Of a stretch of 52,110 bases of DNA, positions 24,689-33,476 are shown in pieces (the stretch's first letter is position 1; every line of letters begins with the position of its first letter). A program made the position numbers and the translations under genes. The notes under the pieces are model-generated. The model saw only the letters and a program-made list of their open reading frames with translations, searched no databases and was not told the DNA's origin. The DNA comes from Desulfocurvus sp. (lineage in GTDB: Bacteria > Desulfobacterota > Desulfovibrionia > Desulfovibrionales > Desulfovibrionaceae): the NCBI GenBank assembly GCA_020692325.1, contig JAIMKR010000018.1, positions 5,924 to 58,033 on the forward strand, given 5' to 3'.

Positions 24689-26173
24689 ATGTCCCGCATC
24701 GCCCTGCCGAAAAAAAGACCGGTCCTTTTGGTGGTGTCGCTGTTTCTTGTCCTTGGGTTTCTCGGCACCACCATCGTCAGCTACCAGGTCTCGCGGAACG
24801 CCATCCGCGACGCCATCCTGACCCAGGAGCTGCCGCTCACCTCGGACACGGTGTATTCCGAGATTCTTAAGGATCTGGTACGGCCGGTGTTCGTGGCCTC
24901 CATGATGGCCAGCGACACCTTCCTGCGCGACTGGACCCTGGACGGCGAGCGCAACCAGGACCGCATGACCCGCTACCTGAGCGAGGTCATGGCCAAATAC
25001 GGGGCGTTCACCAGCTTTTTCGTGTCCGAGAAATCGCGCAACTACTACCATCCCTCCGGCGTACTCAAGCGCGTCCTCGATGGCGAACCCCGCGACGCCT
25101 GGTACTTCCGCGTGCGCGACATGCCCACGCCTTACGAGATCAACGTGGACGTGGACATGGCCAACCACGACCTGCTCACCATCTTCATCAACTACCGCGT
25201 GCTGGACTACGGCGGCCACTACCTGGGCGCGGCGGGCGTGGGCCTCACTGTGGAATCCGTTCGCCGGGCCATAACCCAATACCAAAAGCGCTTCGACCGG
25301 AACATCAGCTTCGTCGACAAGGACGGCCGCATCCTGCTCTCCGCCAACGGCGCCCATGGCGGGCCGACGAACATCAAGCTCGTGCCCGGCCTGCGCGATC
25401 AGGCCCGGAAGATTCTGTCCACGCAGAACGGCTCATACGAATACCACGAGGGCGGCAAGACGCACCTGCTCAACGTGCGCTTCGTCCCGGAACTCAACTG
25501 GTACCTGTTCGTCGAGAAGACCGAGGACGAGGCGCTCGCCGGCATCCGCCACACGTTATACGTGAACCTGGCCGTGTGTCTGGCCGTCTCCCTCCTGGTT
25601 GTGTTCATCACCGGCATGGCCCTCACGCGCTATCAGGACCGCCTGGAGGAAATGGCCACCACGGACAAGCTGACCGGTCTGCTCAACAGGCAGGCCCTCG
25701 ACGCCCTGTTCCCGCAGGCCGTGAACCTGTCGCGCCGCATCGGCTCGCCGCTCTCGGTCATCATCGGCGACATCGACCACTTCAAGGACGTCAACGACTG
25801 CCGGGGGCACCTGGTGGGCGACGCCGTCCTGCGCCGCGTGGCCGCCATCCTGCGGGAGAGCCTGCGCGCCTCGGACACTGTGTGCCGGTGGGGCGGCGAG
25901 GAATTCCTCATGATCCTGCGCGACTGCGACGAGGACGCCGGCATGGGACTGGCCGAGAAGCTGCGCCGCGCAGTGGAGGCCGACGCCAAACTCCTGGAAC
26001 TCACGCCCGGCGGCGTCACGGCCAGTTTCGGCGTGGGCATGCTGAACGCGGAGGAAAGTGGGGAAAGCCTGGTGGCCCGGGCGGACAAGGCGCTTTACGC
26101 GGCCAAGATGTGCGGACGTAACCAAGTGCGCGCGGCCACCAAAAAAACAGAACAGGACGCGCCCGTCTGCTAG
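24689..26173 (+). CDS. Membrane-anchored diguanylate cyclase (dCache-like sensor plus GGDEF)
   Basis: A 494-residue protein. TM1 at about 11-31, an extracytoplasmic sensor of about 255 residues (Cache-like, with NYYHPSGVLKRV and DAWYFRVRD), TM2 at about 289-312, then a GGDEF domain. The active site is GGEEF at 402-406, and the inhibitory I-site RASD is at 393-396 with the correct 5-residue spacing. An active, product-inhibited cyclase making cyclic di-GMP is therefore expected. I choose the ATG at 24689 (behind GGGGGAGGG) over an in-frame TTG at 24617 that overlaps glmS. Its stop codon overlaps that of the convergent pabB gene by 2 bp. Confidence 0.9.
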   Translation: MSRIALPKKRPVLLVVSLFLVLGFLGTTIVSYQVSRNAIRDAILTQELPLTSDTVYSEILKDLVRPVFVASMMASDTFLRDWTLDGERNQDRMTRYLSEVMAKYGAFTSFFVSEKSRNYYHPSGVLKRVLDGEPRDAWYFRVRDMPTPYEINVDVDMANHDLLTIFINYRVLDYGGHYLGAAGVGLTVESVRRAITQYQKRFDRNISFVDKDGRILLSANGAHGGPTNIKLVPGLRDQARKILSTQNGSYEYHEGGKTHLLNVRFVPELNWYLFVEKTEDEALAGIRHTLYVNLAVCLAVSLLVVFITGMALTRYQDRLEEMATTDKLTGLLNRQALDALFPQAVNLSRRIGSPLSVIIGDIDHFKDVNDCRGHLVGDAVLRRVAAILRESLRASDTVCRWGGEEFLMILRDCDEDAGMGLAEKLRRAVEADAKLLELTPGGVTASFGVGMLNAEESGESLVARADKALYAAKMCGRNQVRAATKKTEQDAPVC

Positions 26174-28035
26174 GATTTCCCGCCACCCGGCATCGACGAA
26201 CCACCCGGTTCCGACATCCGGCAAGGCATCCACCAGCGCACGGCGTTCACCAGCCACACGCGTTCGGCGCGCAGCACGTCGCCGGGGCGCAGAACGCGTT
26301 CCCGCACCACACCCCGGCGCAGCAATCCCGCCCGGAACACACCGGGCAGCAAACCGCAGGAAAGCGGCGGCGTCACCAGCTCCCCATCCAGCCACAGCAG
26401 CAGATTCGCCCGCGTGGACTCCGTCACCTCGCCGCGCGTGTTCACGAGCAGCGCGTCGTCACAGCCGGGGCAGGCCGCCAGCGCCACCTCGTACACCTCC
26501 CGGCGGGTGGTCTTGTACGCCAGCCAGGGATCGTCCGCCGCCACAGGTCGCGGCGCGAAGCCGAGCGCCAATGGCCGGGCGCGGCCGCCGGAGATGGCAG
26601 CGGCCGCCGCCGTCAGTTCTCCGCCGCGCGCGAGCAGCAGCCGGGCCTTGAAGCGCCCGCGAGGATGCGCCGCCGAAAGTTCCGCGAGCGCCCGCCGCAC
26701 ACTCACCGCGTCCAGCGGAAAGCCCAGCGCCGCCGCCGAACGCGACAACCGCTCCATGTGGCCGGTCAGCAAGGGATAGCGCCCATCGAGCAGCAACAGC
26801 GACTCGATGAGTTGGAAGTCCTCATCTGGCGGCGTCAAGAAGCGCATCTTCGTCAGGCACTCGCGGTACTCGTCCGCCATGTCCGAAGAGTGGGTGACGC
26901 CGCCGCCAACACCAAAGCGGGCGACGCCGGCGGCGACGTCCAGCGTCACGGTGCGGATGGGCACACTGAACACAGCCCGGCCGGGCAGTCCGCCACCGCC
27001 GGGCGCGAGCAGACCCACGGCCCCGCAATAGACGCCGCGCGGCAGCGGCTCCAAATCGCGAATGATCTCCATGGTGCGCACTTTGGGCGCGCCCGTCACG
27101 GAGCCGCAGGGAAACAAGGCGGCCAGCGCGTCGCGCAGACCCAGCCCGGCGCGGAGCGAAGCCCGCACGTCCGAGGTCATCTGAAACAGGGTGGGATAGG
27201 CCTCCACATGGAACAGCCGGGGCACACGCACGCTGCCCGTCCTGGCCACGCGGCCCAGGTCGTTGCGCAGCAGGTCCACGATCATGACGTTCTCCGCACG
27301 GTTCTTGGTGCTGGCGGCCAATCCCCGGCGCAGGGCGTCGTCGGCCCCCGCGCCGGTCCCACGTGGGGCAGTGCCCTTCATTGGCCGGGCCAGCAGACCG
27401 CGCCCGGCCCCCGGAACGTCGCCCCCGTCGAGCCGGAAAAACAACTCCGGCGATAGCGAAAGCACCTTGTGCCGTCCCATGTCCAGCCAGGCGCAGAATC
27501 CGGCAGGCTGCGCCCCGACCAGCCGCGCGAACCAGGCCAGTCCGTCGGGGTCGGCGCTCCCGCCGGTCCAGGCCCGCTCGAACGGCACGGTGTAATTGGT
27601 CTGATAGGTCTCGCCGCTGGCGATCTGTTCCTGAAGAAGGCCAAAACGCCGGGCGTAGTCGGCCGGCGGTGTCAACGCGCGCCAGGGCAGGCGCGGCGGG
27701 GCGTCCGGGGCGGGAAGGCGGAAGCCGGACAGCCGGGCCTCGTGGCTGGCGGCCCAGGCGAGGGGCAGCCCCTGCAGGGGGGCGTGGGCGGCTAAGGCCG
27801 CGTCGAAGGCGGGCGCGGCCTCGAAGGCCAACACGAGGACCACCCAGCGCCCCGCGCGCGATTCGGCCTCGGCCCAATCGACAACCCCGGGCGTCTCCGC
27901 ATGGGTCCAGGCCCGGCGGATGGCGGTCGGTTCGCCGAAGGCCGCATCGAGCCCCCAGCCGGAACCGTCGGCCCCGTTCGCGGCATCGAGGACAACGGCG
28001 CGTCCCTCGCCCACACCGAAACGATCGGCGGACAT
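26170..28035 (-). CDS. pabB: Aminodeoxychorismate synthase component I fused to aminodeoxychorismate lyase (PabB-PabC)
   Basis: A 621-residue bifunctional enzyme of folate synthesis. Residues 1 to about 390 are the chorismate-binding PabB domain (SGETYQTNYTVPFERAW, RPMKGTAPRG, ENVMIVDLLRNDLGRV, PCGSVTGAPKVR and GVYCGAVGLLAPGG). About 395-621 is a class IV aminotransferase fold acting as 4-amino-4-deoxychorismate lyase (SLLLLDGRYPLLTGHMER, then YKTTRREVYEVAL with the likely PLP lysine, and STRANLLLWLDG). The product would be p-aminobenzoate. No pabA glutaminase gene lies nearby. The start at 28035 sits 5 bp past the stop of the LysE-type gene. Confidence 0.92.
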   Translation of the reverse strand: MSADRFGVGEGRAVVLDAANGADGSGWGLDAAFGEPTAIRRAWTHAETPGVVDWAEAESRAGRWVVLVLAFEAAPAFDAALAAHAPLQGLPLAWAASHEARLSGFRLPAPDAPPRLPWRALTPPADYARRFGLLQEQIASGETYQTNYTVPFERAWTGGSADPDGLAWFARLVGAQPAGFCAWLDMGRHKVLSLSPELFFRLDGGDVPGAGRGLLARPMKGTAPRGTGAGADDALRRGLAASTKNRAENVMIVDLLRNDLGRVARTGSVRVPRLFHVEAYPTLFQMTSDVRASLRAGLGLRDALAALFPCGSVTGAPKVRTMEIIRDLEPLPRGVYCGAVGLLAPGGGGLPGRAVFSVPIRTVTLDVAAGVARFGVGGGVTHSSDMADEYRECLTKMRFLTPPDEDFQLIESLLLLDGRYPLLTGHMERLSRSAAALGFPLDAVSVRRALAELSAAHPRGRFKARLLLARGGELTAAAAAISGGRARPLALGFAPRPVAADDPWLAYKTTRREVYEVALAACPGCDDALLVNTRGEVTESTRANLLLWLDGELVTPPLSCGLLPGVFRAGLLRRGVVRERVLRPGDVLRAERVWLVNAVRWWMPCRMSEPGGSSMPGGGKS

Positions 28036-28040
28036 CGCGG

Positions 28041-28679
28041 CTAGCGCTTCTCGCAGGCCAGCGCCACGCCAAGGCCGACCAGCGTGCCGCCCAGGGCGCG
28101 TTGTACCACGCGACGCACGCCCGCCGAGCCCCATAGCCGCCGCGCCACGCGGTCGGCGCACAGGCAGAGCGTCACGTCCCAGGCCAGCCCCATCACGAGC
28201 ACGATGCCGCCGAGCAGCAGGAACGCGCCCACCTTGTTCGTCGCTCCCGGCGCGATGAACTGCGGCAGAAACGCCAGGAAAAACAGCGCGACCTTGGGAT
28301 TGAGCAGATCCGTCAGCACCCCTTGCAAAAAGAGCCTGCGGTCGCGCCGGACGGGCGTCGCCGCCCCCGCCGTCCGGGCCGGCGTTTCCCGGCCGGCCTC
28401 GCGGAAGCTCTGCACCCCAAGGTAGACGAGGTAGGCCGCACCCACATATTTGAGGATCATGAACGCCTGCGCCGAGGCGGCCAGAAACGCGGAGAGCCCG
28501 AGGGCAGCGGCCATCACGTGCCCGCTCGCGCCCGCGCTGATGCCCAGCGCGCTGATCAGGCCGGCCCGACGCCCCTGCGCCAGGGCGCGGCCGAGGATGT
28601 AGGCGAAGTCCGGCCCGGGCATGACGCACAGCGCCAGCGAGGCCAGCAGAAAGGCCGGGAAATTCACGATGCCGCTCAC
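28041..28679 (-). CDS. LysE/RhtB-family amino acid exporter
   Basis: A 212-residue inner-membrane protein with about six hydrophobic segments. The family start is evident in LLASLALCVMPGPDFAYILG, followed by AGLISALGISAGASGHV and LTDLLNPKVALFFLAFLPQF, all typical of LysE/RhtB transporters. It exports an amino acid or derivative of unknown identity. The start is a GTG at 28679 behind AAGGAGG, overlapping the stop of the methyltransferase gene (GTGA), so the three minus-strand genes (methyltransferase, lysE, pabB) form an operon. Confidence 0.9.
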   Translation of the reverse strand: MSGIVNFPAFLLASLALCVMPGPDFAYILGRALAQGRRAGLISALGISAGASGHVMAAALGLSAFLAASAQAFMILKYVGAAYLVYLGVQSFREAGRETPARTAGAATPVRRDRRLFLQGVLTDLLNPKVALFFLAFLPQFIAPGATNKVGAFLLLGGIVLVMGLAWDVTLCLCADRVARRLWGSAGVRRVVQRALGGTLVGLGVALACEKR

Positions 28680-29812
28680 CGGGACACCTCCTTGACGATG
28701 CGGACGACCTGGGCCGCCGCCTGTTCCAGCATGGGCCCGCACAGCCCCGTTTTGAGGCCGCGCGCGCGGTAGTCGGCCACCCCGTCGGGCGAACCGAGGT
28801 CGCAGCCGGTGATCTCCCGGCACGAGGTCGAGCCGAAGCGCTCCACGAAGAATTCGTGAAACTCCTGCGCCGGACCGAAGGTCTCGTCCAGATCGTCGCG
28901 GCCGTCGTCGCGCCCCAAAGCCAGCCCCAGGGCCATGATCCCGGCGGAGAACGCCCCGCACGGTCCCTGCGTGCGCGAAAGCCCGCTGCAGAATCCCGTG
29001 GCCATGCGCGGAATGAGCGGCGAACGCACGCCAAGCGCACGGGCCACGCCACACAATACGGACTCCGCGCACAAGAGCGGCCGGGCGGCCGACCAGCACT
29101 CCCGGGCCTTGGCCTGCGCCACGCCGGGATCGGCTTCGGCCAAGCGCACGCGGCCAAGGGGCCGGCGCGCCGTTGCGGCGAAGATGAAAATCCGCGCCGG
29201 GCCAGCGCCCGCGCACGAGTCCGCGCAGCACTCCTCGCCACAGCAGTCCACACGCGCGTTTTCGAGACCGGCCGCCATCAGCCAAGCGCGCACGTCCGCG
29301 CGTTCAAAGCCGGGCCAGCGGTCGTGATGCTCCGTGAGGAGAAAGGCGAAGTCGTGGCGGTCCAGATCGGTCAGCACCACGCGGCCGCCGGGCTTGAGCA
29401 CGCGGGCCATCTCGGCGATGGCCGCCGCCGGGTCCCCGGCGTGGTGCAGCAGCATGTTGGCGAAAACGAAGTCCACGCTGGCCGAGGGCAGTGGCAGCCG
29501 CCCGGCTCCACCGGGCAACACGGTGAGCCGGCCGCGCCCCGCCAGTTTGGCGCGCAACCGCTCCAGCATCTCCGGCGACTCGTCCACGGCGCAGACCTCC
29601 AGGCCGGCGGCCAGCAGCGCCTCGGTCACGAAGCCCGTTCCCGCGCCCACGTCCAGGGCGGTGCGCCCGGCCCCCGCGCCCGGTCCGCCGACCGAGCCGC
29701 CGTCGAGCCCGGCCAGGGCCAGCGCCTTGTCGCGCACGGCCTCGGGAAAAAAACCGGAGCGCAGCGCGTCCCACTCCCCCGCCACCCGGGCGAAATATTC
29801 ACGTCCCGACAT
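28676..29812 (-). CDS. SAM-dependent methyltransferase fused to a C_GCAxxG_C_C redox domain
   Basis: A 378-residue fusion. N-terminal class I methyltransferase (about 1-210): motif I LDVGAGTGFVTEALLAAGL, acidic VDESPEMLERL, and FANMLLHHAG and VLKPGGRVVLTDLDRHDF. A Cys-rich hinge follows (VDCCGEECCADSCAG). C-terminal C_GCAxxG_C_C domain (about 245-378): CAESVLCGVARALG, TGFCSGLSRTQGPCGAFSAGI, and TSCREITGCDL. Such domains bind a metal or iron-sulfur centre and occur with methyltransferases and arsenic or corrinoid metabolism. The substrate is unknown. The start at 29812 follows GGGGGAAG. Confidence 0.85.
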   Translation of the reverse strand: MSGREYFARVAGEWDALRSGFFPEAVRDKALALAGLDGGSVGGPGAGAGRTALDVGAGTGFVTEALLAAGLEVCAVDESPEMLERLRAKLAGRGRLTVLPGGAGRLPLPSASVDFVFANMLLHHAGDPAAAIAEMARVLKPGGRVVLTDLDRHDFAFLLTEHHDRWPGFERADVRAWLMAAGLENARVDCCGEECCADSCAGAGPARIFIFAATARRPLGRVRLAEADPGVAQAKARECWSAARPLLCAESVLCGVARALGVRSPLIPRMATGFCSGLSRTQGPCGAFSAGIMALGLALGRDDGRDDLDETFGPAQEFHEFFVERFGSTSCREITGCDLGSPDGVADYRARGLKTGLCGPMLEQAAAQVVRIVKEVSR

Positions 29813-30062
29813 ATCGCTTCCCCCCCATGCGGCGCGCCCAAAGGCTTCGCTGTCGCGGTGATGACGAAATTCTCCCGATGTGTTTTCCCCGCGTCGAACG
29901 CCGAGACGGACCGCGTTCGGCGCACATTCCACCCGGAACCGGATTCCACTGCCCGCGACCTTGGCAAAAGCCGCCGGAGAAATCCAATGGGAAATAGTGA
30001 GGCTGCTCCTCGGAAAATTTGATGAACCCTCAGCCCCCCGACCGGACTGTCGGCGATAAAAA

Positions 30063-30090
30063 AAGGGGCCCCGGCGAACCGGAGCCCCTT
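30063..30090 (-). terminator. Intrinsic terminator after rpmB
   Basis: The stem AAGGGGCCCCGG (30063-30074) pairs with CCGGAGCCCCTT (30079-30090) with one mismatch, loop CGAA. On the minus strand it is followed by a run of T (AAAAAAA at 30058-30064 on plus). Confidence 0.9.
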
Positions 30091-30112
30091 CAGCGTGGAA
30101 AACGAACTTCCG

Positions 30113-30331
30113 TTACGCCTTGACGGCCTCGGGCCGGGCGACGGGCTTGGTCACCGCACCGCTGCGGATGCAACGGGTGCAGGCGTGAATGTAGCGCACT
30201 TCGCCGGAGGGCATAACGGCCTTGACGCGCTGCAGATTGGGCAGGAAGCGCCGACGGGTGCGGTTGTTGGCATGGCTGACGTTATTGCCGGAGCAGGGCT
30301 GCTTGCCGCAAATATCGCACGTCTGGGACAT
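30113..30331 (-). CDS. rpmB: Large ribosomal subunit protein bL28
   Basis: A 72-residue ribosomal protein. [24 protein letters not shown] is characteristic, as are [11 protein letters not shown] and [13 protein letters not shown]. The two CxxC pairs indicate the zinc-binding (C+) form. The ATG at 30331 follows AGGAGG. It is monocistronic and divergent from the yceD-rpmF operon, ended by a strong terminator. Confidence 0.97.
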   Translation of the reverse strand: MSQTCDICGKQPCSGNNVSHANNRTRRRFLPNLQRVKAVMPSGEVRYIHACTRCIRSGAVTKPVARPEAVKA

Positions 30332-30420
30332 GGGAATCCTCCTGAAAACATTCGCTTTATGTGGAAGCGGCCACAGCCGCGCTCAATCTCGATGCCGGCT
30401 CCCGGCGTCAAGGAAGTGGA

Positions 30421-30449
30421 TTTGTAGCCCCCGGAAAGGAAAAACGCAA
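30421..30449 (-). promoter_or_regulatory. Probable sigma-70 promoter of rpmB
   Basis: On the minus strand TTGCGT (30449-30444), a 17-bp spacer, then TACAAA (30426-30421). The leader to the ATG is about 80 nt. Confidence 0.55.
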
Positions 30450-30460
30450 GTGCTTTTTTC

Positions 30461-30488
30461 TTGACAAACAAAAAGGGCGACGTATAAA
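30461..30488 (+). promoter_or_regulatory. Strong sigma-70 promoter of the yceD-rpmF-plsX-fab operon
   Basis: TTGACA (30461-30466), a 16-bp spacer and TATAAA (30483-30488), near consensus. The start is expected near 30495, only about 14 nt ahead of the yceD ATG. It is back-to-back with the rpmB promoter, about 12 bp apart. Confidence 0.85.
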
Positions 30489-30508
30489 CATGCCCCCTGC
30501 GAGGCAAC

Positions 30509-31036
30509 ATGACTGAACTCTGGATCGCCCTGACGGACATTCCGGCCGAAGGCCGGGACTTCAGCTTCACGGACCAGTCCCTGTGGACCGGCCCGATGGC
30601 GGAGTTCCACGTGCCGGGAAAAATCGTCAAGCCTTTTTCAGCGCGGATGCGCATTGTTCCACAGGATAAGGGGTTCCTCGTCACCGGGGACTTCTCCGGT
30701 TCGGTGCGGCTGCCCTGCGTGCGCTGCGCCGAGGAGTTCGAGCAGCCGGTCTCCGGCGGTTTCGAGGCCTTCGAGGAGCCGGCTGGTGAGACCGGGGCCG
30801 ACGACCTCGAGGACGCCGGCAGAGTGCGCCTGGTCAAGGGCGCACCGCAGTTCGACGCCGCCGGATTCCTGTGGGAGCAGTTTCTGCTGGCTATGCCGGA
30901 GAATCCGCTCTGCGTCGAGGATTGCAAGGGCCTGTGCCCGCAGTGCGGGGTCAACCGCAACAAGGAACTTTGCGCCTGCGTCGAGAACAAGGGCGATCCG
31001 AGACTTGCGGTTCTGCGCAACTTGAAGTTACACTGA
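30509..31036 (+). CDS. yceD: YceD/DUF177 family protein (23S rRNA accumulation protein)
   Basis: A 175-residue DUF177 protein, a family implicated in 23S rRNA accumulation and nearly always encoded next to rpmF, as here. It contains VRLPCVRCAEEFEQPVSGGF and a C-terminal Cys-rich segment, EDCKGLCPQCGVN and LCAC, likely a zinc knuckle. The start follows GAGGCAAC, with a short leader from the strong promoter at 30461. First gene of the rpmF-plsX-fab operon, 58 bp ahead of rpmF. Confidence 0.9.
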   Translation: MTELWIALTDIPAEGRDFSFTDQSLWTGPMAEFHVPGKIVKPFSARMRIVPQDKGFLVTGDFSGSVRLPCVRCAEEFEQPVSGGFEAFEEPAGETGADDLEDAGRVRLVKGAPQFDAAGFLWEQFLLAMPENPLCVEDCKGLCPQCGVNRNKELCACVENKGDPRLAVLRNLKLH

Positions 31037-31094
31037 CAATCGCGCGTGGGTTCGTCCCGCCGCGTTCACCACCCGAAAAATAAGGAGAGCCGTC

Positions 31095-31277
31095 ATGGCC
31101 TTGCCGAAGAAAAAAACCTCCAAGTCCCGCAAGAACATGCGCCGCGCGCATGACCACGTCGCCACCCCCAACGTCGTGCTGTGCAAGTGCGGCGAACCCA
31201 TTCTGCCGCACCGCGCCTGCGACGCCTGTGGCAACTACAAGGACCGTCAGGCGCTGAAGCCCGAGACGAATGCCTGA
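31095..31277 (+). CDS. rpmF: Large ribosomal subunit protein bL32
   Basis: A 60-residue ribosomal protein with the family start MALPKKKTSKSRKNMRRAHD and zinc ligands CxC ... CxxC (LCKCGEPILPHRACDACG). The ATG follows AAGGAG. Its end overlaps plsX by 8 bp, which ties ribosomal protein output to phospholipid synthesis, a conserved arrangement in bacteria. Confidence 0.97.
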   Translation: MALPKKKTSKSRKNMRRAHDHVATPNVVLCKCGEPILPHRACDACGNYKDRQALKPETNA

Positions 31278-32334
31278 GATCCGGCCCTGTATCGCCATTG
31301 ACGCCATGGGCGGCGACATCGGCCCCAAGGTCAATATCCCCGCAGCGCTCCAAGTGGCGCGCGAGGGCATCCGCGTCATCCTCGTGGGCGACGAGACCGA
31401 GCTGCGCGCCGAACTCGCTCGCCACGGGGGTGTCGGGGATTTGCCCATCACCATCCATCACGCCTCTCAGGTCATCGAGATGGACGAGAAGCCCGGCGAC
31501 GGAATGCGCCGCAAGAAGGACTCATCCATCCTGGTTGCCTGCCAGCTGGTGAAGGATGGCCGCGCCGACGGCGTGGTCAGCGCGGGCAACTCCGGCGCCT
31601 CAGTGGCCTGCGGCATGTTCGTGCTCGGCCGCATCAAGGGCGTGGAGCGGCCGGCGCTCGCCAGCATCATGCCCACGGAGAAGAACCCCGTCGTACTTCT
31701 CGACGTGGGCGCCAATGTTGACTCCAAGCCCTACCATCTGGCCCAGTTCGGCCTCATGGGCGACATCCTCGCCCGCGACGTGCTGGGCGTGGAGCGGCCA
31801 CGCGTGGGCGTGCTCTCCATCGGCGAAGAGGAAGGCAAGGGCAATCTCGTGGTCAAAGAGGCCTTCGAGCTGCTCAAGCGCACCTCGCTGAACTTCGTGG
31901 GCAACGTTGAGGGACGCGACGTCTTCACCGGCGACCTCGACGTGGCCGTGTGCGACGGCTTCGTGGGCAACATCTGCCTCAAGCTGTCCGAGGGGCTGGC
32001 GCGGTCGTTCGGCCACGTGCTCAAACGCGAACTCAAGCGGAACATGCTCTCGCGCATGGGCGCGGCCCTGTCCATGGGGGCCCTCAGAAACTTCGTCCGC
32101 ACGATGGACTACGCCGAATACGGCGGAGCCCCGCTGCTCGGCCTCAAGAGCATCCTCATCGTCTGCCATGGCGCCAGCAACCCCAAGGCGGTCACCAACG
32201 CCATCCGCATGGCCGCGACCTACGTGGAGAAGCGCGCGCACGAGCACCTCGCCGACGAACTCTCCAAGCACAAAGAGCTTGGCCAGTTCAGCCGGCACAA
32301 GACGCAAGAAGAATCCACGACGGCCCCGGCCTGA
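31270..32334 (+). CDS. plsX: Phosphate acyltransferase PlsX
   Basis: A 354-residue enzyme that converts acyl-ACP to acyl-phosphate for phospholipid synthesis, acting at the inner membrane face. Landmarks are IAIDAMGGDIGPKVNIPAAL, DGVVSAGNSGASVACGMF, VLLDVGANVDSKPYHL, GVLSIGEEEGKGN and CDGFVGNICLKLSEG. The start ATG at 31270 overlaps the end of rpmF. Length is normal. It is followed 59 bp later by fabH. Confidence 0.96.
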   Translation: MPEIRPCIAIDAMGGDIGPKVNIPAALQVAREGIRVILVGDETELRAELARHGGVGDLPITIHHASQVIEMDEKPGDGMRRKKDSSILVACQLVKDGRADGVVSAGNSGASVACGMFVLGRIKGVERPALASIMPTEKNPVVLLDVGANVDSKPYHLAQFGLMGDILARDVLGVERPRVGVLSIGEEEGKGNLVVKEAFELLKRTSLNFVGNVEGRDVFTGDLDVAVCDGFVGNICLKLSEGLARSFGHVLKRELKRNMLSRMGAALSMGALRNFVRTMDYAEYGGAPLLGLKSILIVCHGASNPKAVTNAIRMAATYVEKRAHEHLADELSKHKELGQFSRHKTQEESTTAPA

Positions 32335-32393
32335 GACCGACGCCGCCTGAAACGCCGGGCTTTCCCGGCCCACCCCCACTCACGAGCGAGCCA

Positions 32394-33386
32394 ATGAACA
32401 CTTCCTGCATCATTCGCGGACTGGGCCACTGCGTACCGGAGACCCGCCTCACCAACGCCGATCTCGAACGCATGGTGGAAACCAACGACGAGTGGATCGT
32501 CAGCCGCACCGGCATCCGCGAACGCCGCATCGCCAAGGGCGGGGAGACCTGTGTGGACCTGTGCCGCGGCGCGGCCCGGAAGGCGCTGGAAAACGCCGGC
32601 ATGCCCGCCGGGGAACTCACCCATGTTTTCGTGTCCACCTTCACCGCGGATTCCCTCGTTCCCTCGGCCGCCTGCCTGCTGGCCAACAGCCTGGACATCC
32701 ACGGCCGCGTGTGCATGGACCTCTCCGCCGCCTGCTCGGGCTTTCTCTACGGCCTTGAGACCGCCCGGGCCTTCGTGGCCCTGCACCCGGAGGCCAAGGT
32801 GCTGCTGGCCTGCTGCGACATTCTTTCCTCCCGCACTGACTACACCGACCGCCGCACCTGCGTGCTCTTCGGCGACGGCGCCGGAGCCATCGTGATGACG
32901 GCCGACGAGGCGTCCCTTTCCGGCGGCCGCGTGCTGGACGTGCAGGTCGCCGCCGACGGCGCCATGGGCGATCTGCTCACCGTCATGGGCGGCGGCTCGG
33001 CCGCGCCCTATAAGCTGGGCGAGACCGTCCGGCGCGATTTCTTCGTGGAAATGAACGGCCGCGAGGTGTACAAACACGCCGTGCGCTCCATGAGCGCCGT
33101 GTGCGAGGACCTCCTCAAAAAGCACGGTCTCACCGCGACCGACGTGGACGTGTTCATTCCGCACCAGGCCAATCTTCGCATCGTGGAGGCCGTGGGCAAG
33201 CGGCTCAACCTGCCCGCGGAAAAAGTCTTCACCAATCTGCAAATGTACGGCAACACCTCCGCCGCCTCCGTGCCGCTGGCCCTGTCCGAGGCCGTGGCCG
33301 GCGGATTCGTCAAGCCGGGGAACCTAGTGCTGCTGGGAACCTTCGGCGGCGGGTTCACGTGGGGCTCGGCGCTGGTTCAGTTCTAA
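32394..33386 (+). CDS. fabH: 3-oxoacyl-ACP synthase III (FabH)
   Basis: A 330-residue initiating condensing enzyme joining acetyl-CoA and malonyl-ACP. The catalytic triad is visible as Cys114 (LSAACSGFLYG), His257 (IPHQANLRIVEA) and Asn287 (MYGNTSAAS). The C-terminus GTFGGGFTWGSALVQF is canonical. The start follows a weak GAGCGAG; the next in-frame ATG would cut into the fold, so 32394 is kept. Middle of the fab operon. Confidence 0.96.
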   Translation: MNTSCIIRGLGHCVPETRLTNADLERMVETNDEWIVSRTGIRERRIAKGGETCVDLCRGAARKALENAGMPAGELTHVFVSTFTADSLVPSAACLLANSLDIHGRVCMDLSAACSGFLYGLETARAFVALHPEAKVLLACCDILSSRTDYTDRRTCVLFGDGAGAIVMTADEASLSGGRVLDVQVAADGAMGDLLTVMGGGSAAPYKLGETVRRDFFVEMNGREVYKHAVRSMSAVCEDLLKKHGLTATDVDVFIPHQANLRIVEAVGKRLNLPAEKVFTNLQMYGNTSAASVPLALSEAVAGGFVKPGNLVLLGTFGGGFTWGSALVQF

Positions 33387-33476
33387 CGCCATCGAAGGCG
33401 GGTTTGCAGTCCGGCCGGATTTCGGGTATCAGGCATCAAGCCACCGGCCGCCAACCTGCCGGAAGTGAGGAAACAC

